The notes beneath the pieces were generated by a model. The model was not told the origin of the DNA and did not search any database. It saw only the letters and a program-made list of their open reading frames with translations. From the NCBI RefSeq assembly GCF_001412595.2, contig NZ_CP012640.2, positions 248,001-312,000 on the forward strand: DNA of 64,000 bases, written 5' to 3'. Both the position numbers and the translations under genes were made by a program. This DNA is from Massilia sp. WG5 (GTDB lineage: Bacteria; Pseudomonadota; Gammaproteobacteria; Burkholderiales; Burkholderiaceae_D). Of the stretch, positions 62,311 through 64,000 are shown one piece after another (position 1 is the stretch's first letter; every line of letters starts with the position of its first letter).

Positions 62311-63156
62311 ATGAGACCAAGCAAGCGCCACCGGCCTTTTCGCCACGCCACCGAGCGGGTACTGAACACCCTGCTGATGAAGGGCTGGGCGGCAGCGCTG
62401 AGCTACCGCCTGGGCGGCCACGGCGTGCTGGGCGTGACCCGCTACGAGATCGAGCTGGGCCCGGAGCAGCGACTGCCGCGCCCGCTCAGGATCGCCTTCG
62501 CCTCGGATTTCCATGCCGGCCCGACCACCCATCCCGCCATCTTCGACGCCCTGCTGGCCCAACTGGCGCACGAGCGCCCCGACGTCCTGCTGCTGGGCGG
62601 CGACTATGTCTCCTTCGACGCCGGCCACGTGCGCGCATTGTCCGGTTTCCTGCGCGCGGCCCGGGCGCCGCTCGGGACCTATGCGGTGATGGGCAACCAC
62701 GACGTCTGGAACGGCGGCGAGGAGATCGCCGCGGTGCTGGCGGCCGGCGGTGCCGAGGTGCTGGTCAACCGCAACACCGCGCTGCCGGCGCCCTTCGGCG
62801 CGGTCAGCATCTGCGGGATCGACGACCCCTGGACCGGCGCGCCCTCGGCCGAGGCCACCTTCGACGGCGCCGGGGCGGTGCGGATCTACCTGATGCATTC
62901 GCCGGACGGGCTGTGGTGCCTGAAGGGCCAGCGCTTCGATCTCGGCCTGGCCGGCCACACGCACGGCGGGCAGGTGGTGCGCCGCAACGGCGAACCCTTC
63001 AAGCGCCCGAGCGGCCCGTATTCGCGCGAATACCGGCACGGACGCTTCGAGATCGAGGGCAACGGGCCGCTGGTCGTCGGCCGCGGCATCGGCTGCGCCG
63101 GCATCCCGCTGCGCATGCATGCCGATCCGGAGCTGGTGATCTGCACCGTCCGCTGA
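62311..63156 (+). CDS. Calcineurin-like metallophosphoesterase (281 aa)
   Basis: Binuclear metal phosphoesterase of the YkuE/LpxG-like group. Motifs in order: IAFASDFHAGPTTH (D-x-H, about 55), LLLGGDYVSF (GGD, about 87), VMGNHDVW (GNHD, about 122), LMHSPD (about 192) and LAGHTHGGQV (GHTH, about 213). The first 45 residues are basic with no clear signal peptide. No Shine-Dalgarno before ATG 62311; an ATG at 62377 is an alternative but would also lack one. Relatives remove phosphate from lipid A precursors or undecaprenyl-type lipids. Substrate not readable. Confidence 0.88.
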   Translation: MRPSKRHRPFRHATERVLNTLLMKGWAAALSYRLGGHGVLGVTRYEIELGPEQRLPRPLRIAFASDFHAGPTTHPAIFDALLAQLAHERPDVLLLGGDYVSFDAGHVRALSGFLRAARAPLGTYAVMGNHDVWNGGEEIAAVLAAGGAEVLVNRNTALPAPFGAVSICGIDDPWTGAPSAEATFDGAGAVRIYLMHSPDGLWCLKGQRFDLGLAGHTHGGQVVRRNGEPFKRPSGPYSREYRHGRFEIEGNGPLVVGRGIGCAGIPLRMHADPELVICTVR

Positions 63157-63324
63157 AATTCTTCCTGTTTTGCGCTTGGAATTTGAGTAATAATGGCGTG
63201 CCGCTTATGCTGCCGCCTGGCATCCCTTTTACTCGAAGGGAAATGCCTGGCTTACCAAGCCCGCAGAGGAGACATCCAACATAACAGGGCCTGGGGATAA
63301 ATCTACTATCGATTGGAGAACGCA

Positions 63325-64000
63325 GTGAGTCTTTTTAGAACCAAGAATCTCGACACCATGGTCGCCTCGGCCGGCAAACCCGGCGGGCTGAAAAAGGTGC
63401 TCGGGCCCTTCGACCTGATCCTGATGGGAATCGGCGCCATCGTCGGCACCGGTATCTTCGTCCTGACCGGCACCGGCGCGCTGACCGCCGGCCCGGCACT
63501 GACCGTGTCCTTCATCATCGCCGCGATCGCCTGCGGCTTCGCCGCCATGTGCTATGCCGAGTTCGCGTCCACCGTGCCGATCGCCGGTTCGATCTACACC
63601 TACAGCTATGCCGTGCTGGGCGAGCTGGTGGCATGGATGATCGGCTGGGACTTGCTGCTCGAGTATGGCTTGGCGACCTCGACCGTTGCGGTCGGCTGGT
63701 CGGGCTACTTCCAATCGCTGCTGCACGGCGTCGGCGTCGACCTGCCGGCAGCCCTGAGCGCGGCGCCGGGCGCGCGCCCGGGCATCGATACGGTCATGAA
63801 CCTGCCGGCGCTGCTCATCATGCTGTTCCTGACCTGGATGCTGTCGCTGGGCGTGCGCGAATCGGCCCGCGTCAACAACGTCATGGTGGTCATCAAGATT
63901 TCGGTCGTGGTGCTGTTCATCCTGTTCGGCTTCAGCCATGTGAACACCGCCAACTGGCAGCCGTACGCGCCCTTCGGCGCCTCGGGCATCATGAGCGCCG
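63325..64000 (+). CDS. APC family amino acid permease, 3' end outside the window
   Basis: Starts GTG at 63325 with GGAG upstream and stays open for 225 codons to the window end. MVASAGKPGGLKKVLGPFDLI, then helix 1 GIGAIVGTGIFVLTG (the substrate-binding GxG loop of APC transporters), CYAEFASTVPIAGSIYTYSYA, GELVAWMIGWDLLLEYGLATST and GVRESARVNNVMVVIK. This is the cationic amino acid transporter-like (YfnA/CAT) branch. The preceding 168 bases after the phosphoesterase carry no gene. Substrate probably an amino acid; which one is unknown. Confidence 0.92.
   Translation, partial: MSLFRTKNLDTMVASAGKPGGLKKVLGPFDLILMGIGAIVGTGIFVLTGTGALTAGPALTVSFIIAAIACGFAAMCYAEFASTVPIAGSIYTYSYAVLGELVAWMIGWDLLLEYGLATSTVAVGWSGYFQSLLHGVGVDLPAALSAAPGARPGIDTVMNLPALLIMLFLTWMLSLGVRESARVNNVMVVIKISVVVLFILFGFSHVNTANWQPYAPFGASGIMSA

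Noticed and set aside
63157..63324. TAATAAT at 63188 as a -10 element for the permease
   Set aside because: No acceptable -35 hexamer at 16-18 bases upstream.

Overview
The window is uniformly GC-rich and densely coded on both strands, with 51 protein-coding genes or gene remnants and no rRNA, tRNA, CRISPR array, prophage or insertion sequence that I could find. The mix of genes points to a betaproteobacterium, most likely Oxalobacteraceae of the Massilia/Telluria/Duganella type. It includes a PEP-CTERM protein, two GGDEF-EAL proteins, PHA synthase, several universal stress proteins, a membrane glucose dehydrogenase with an OprB porin, and a PuuD-type urate pathway. The taxonomic placement is inference from gene content, not from a marker gene.

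Layout. 1-3.5 kb: end of an acyl-CoA synthetase/acetyltransferase, two universal stress proteins and a zinc alcohol dehydrogenase around a perfect FNR/Anr box. 3.5-8.2 kb: a PEP-CTERM HAF-repeat protein, a haloacetate dehalogenase-D-lactate dehydrogenase pair, a bile-acid/sodium symporter homologue and a TetR regulator. 8.2-12.3 kb: oprB-gcd (periplasmic glucose oxidation) with a 42-bp near-perfect palindrome upstream. 12.3-20.3 kb: a HAD-like remnant facing a CbbR-like LysR regulator, a GGDEF-EAL protein, orphan pstS with a Pho box, a phaB gene broken by an internal deletion, and phaC; the phaB remnant and phaC each have an FNR-type box about 80 nt upstream.

20.4-28.8 kb is the most intriguing signalling region. 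A second GGDEF-EAL protein has a Glu-to-Lys change at a catalytic EAL position. It precedes a tight cluster of TonB-dependent receptor, YfiR-like periplasmic protein, hybrid histidine kinase with a YfiN-like periplasmic domain, and CPBP membrane protease. A structured leader with its own promoter, a 23-codon ORF and a terminator follows, ahead of a divergent universal stress protein.

29.7-47.9 kb is a metabolic island running from urate to pyruvate. LysR-gcl-hyi-glxR-ttuD-pyk converts glyoxylate through tartronate semialdehyde and glycerate to pyruvate. A GntR regulator with a perfect palindromic operator separates puuE-(uraD-allC fusion)-M20 hydrolase from uraH-puuD-NCS2 permease-outer membrane channel. 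Urate breakdown ends in glyoxylate, so the two halves fit together. The ureidoglycolate step and enolase are not visible here.

48-64 kb: an MFS transporter with an N-terminal membrane extension, a DUF3943 protein, an operon of secreted protein, cation/proton antiporter and YbdK-type glutamate-cysteine ligase, a membrane-anchored patatin, an AI-2E-family transporter with a long C-terminal domain, a FAD-Rieske fusion oxidoreductase, a haloacid dehalogenase, a LysE exporter, a metallophosphoesterase and the start of an APC-family amino acid permease cut by the window end.
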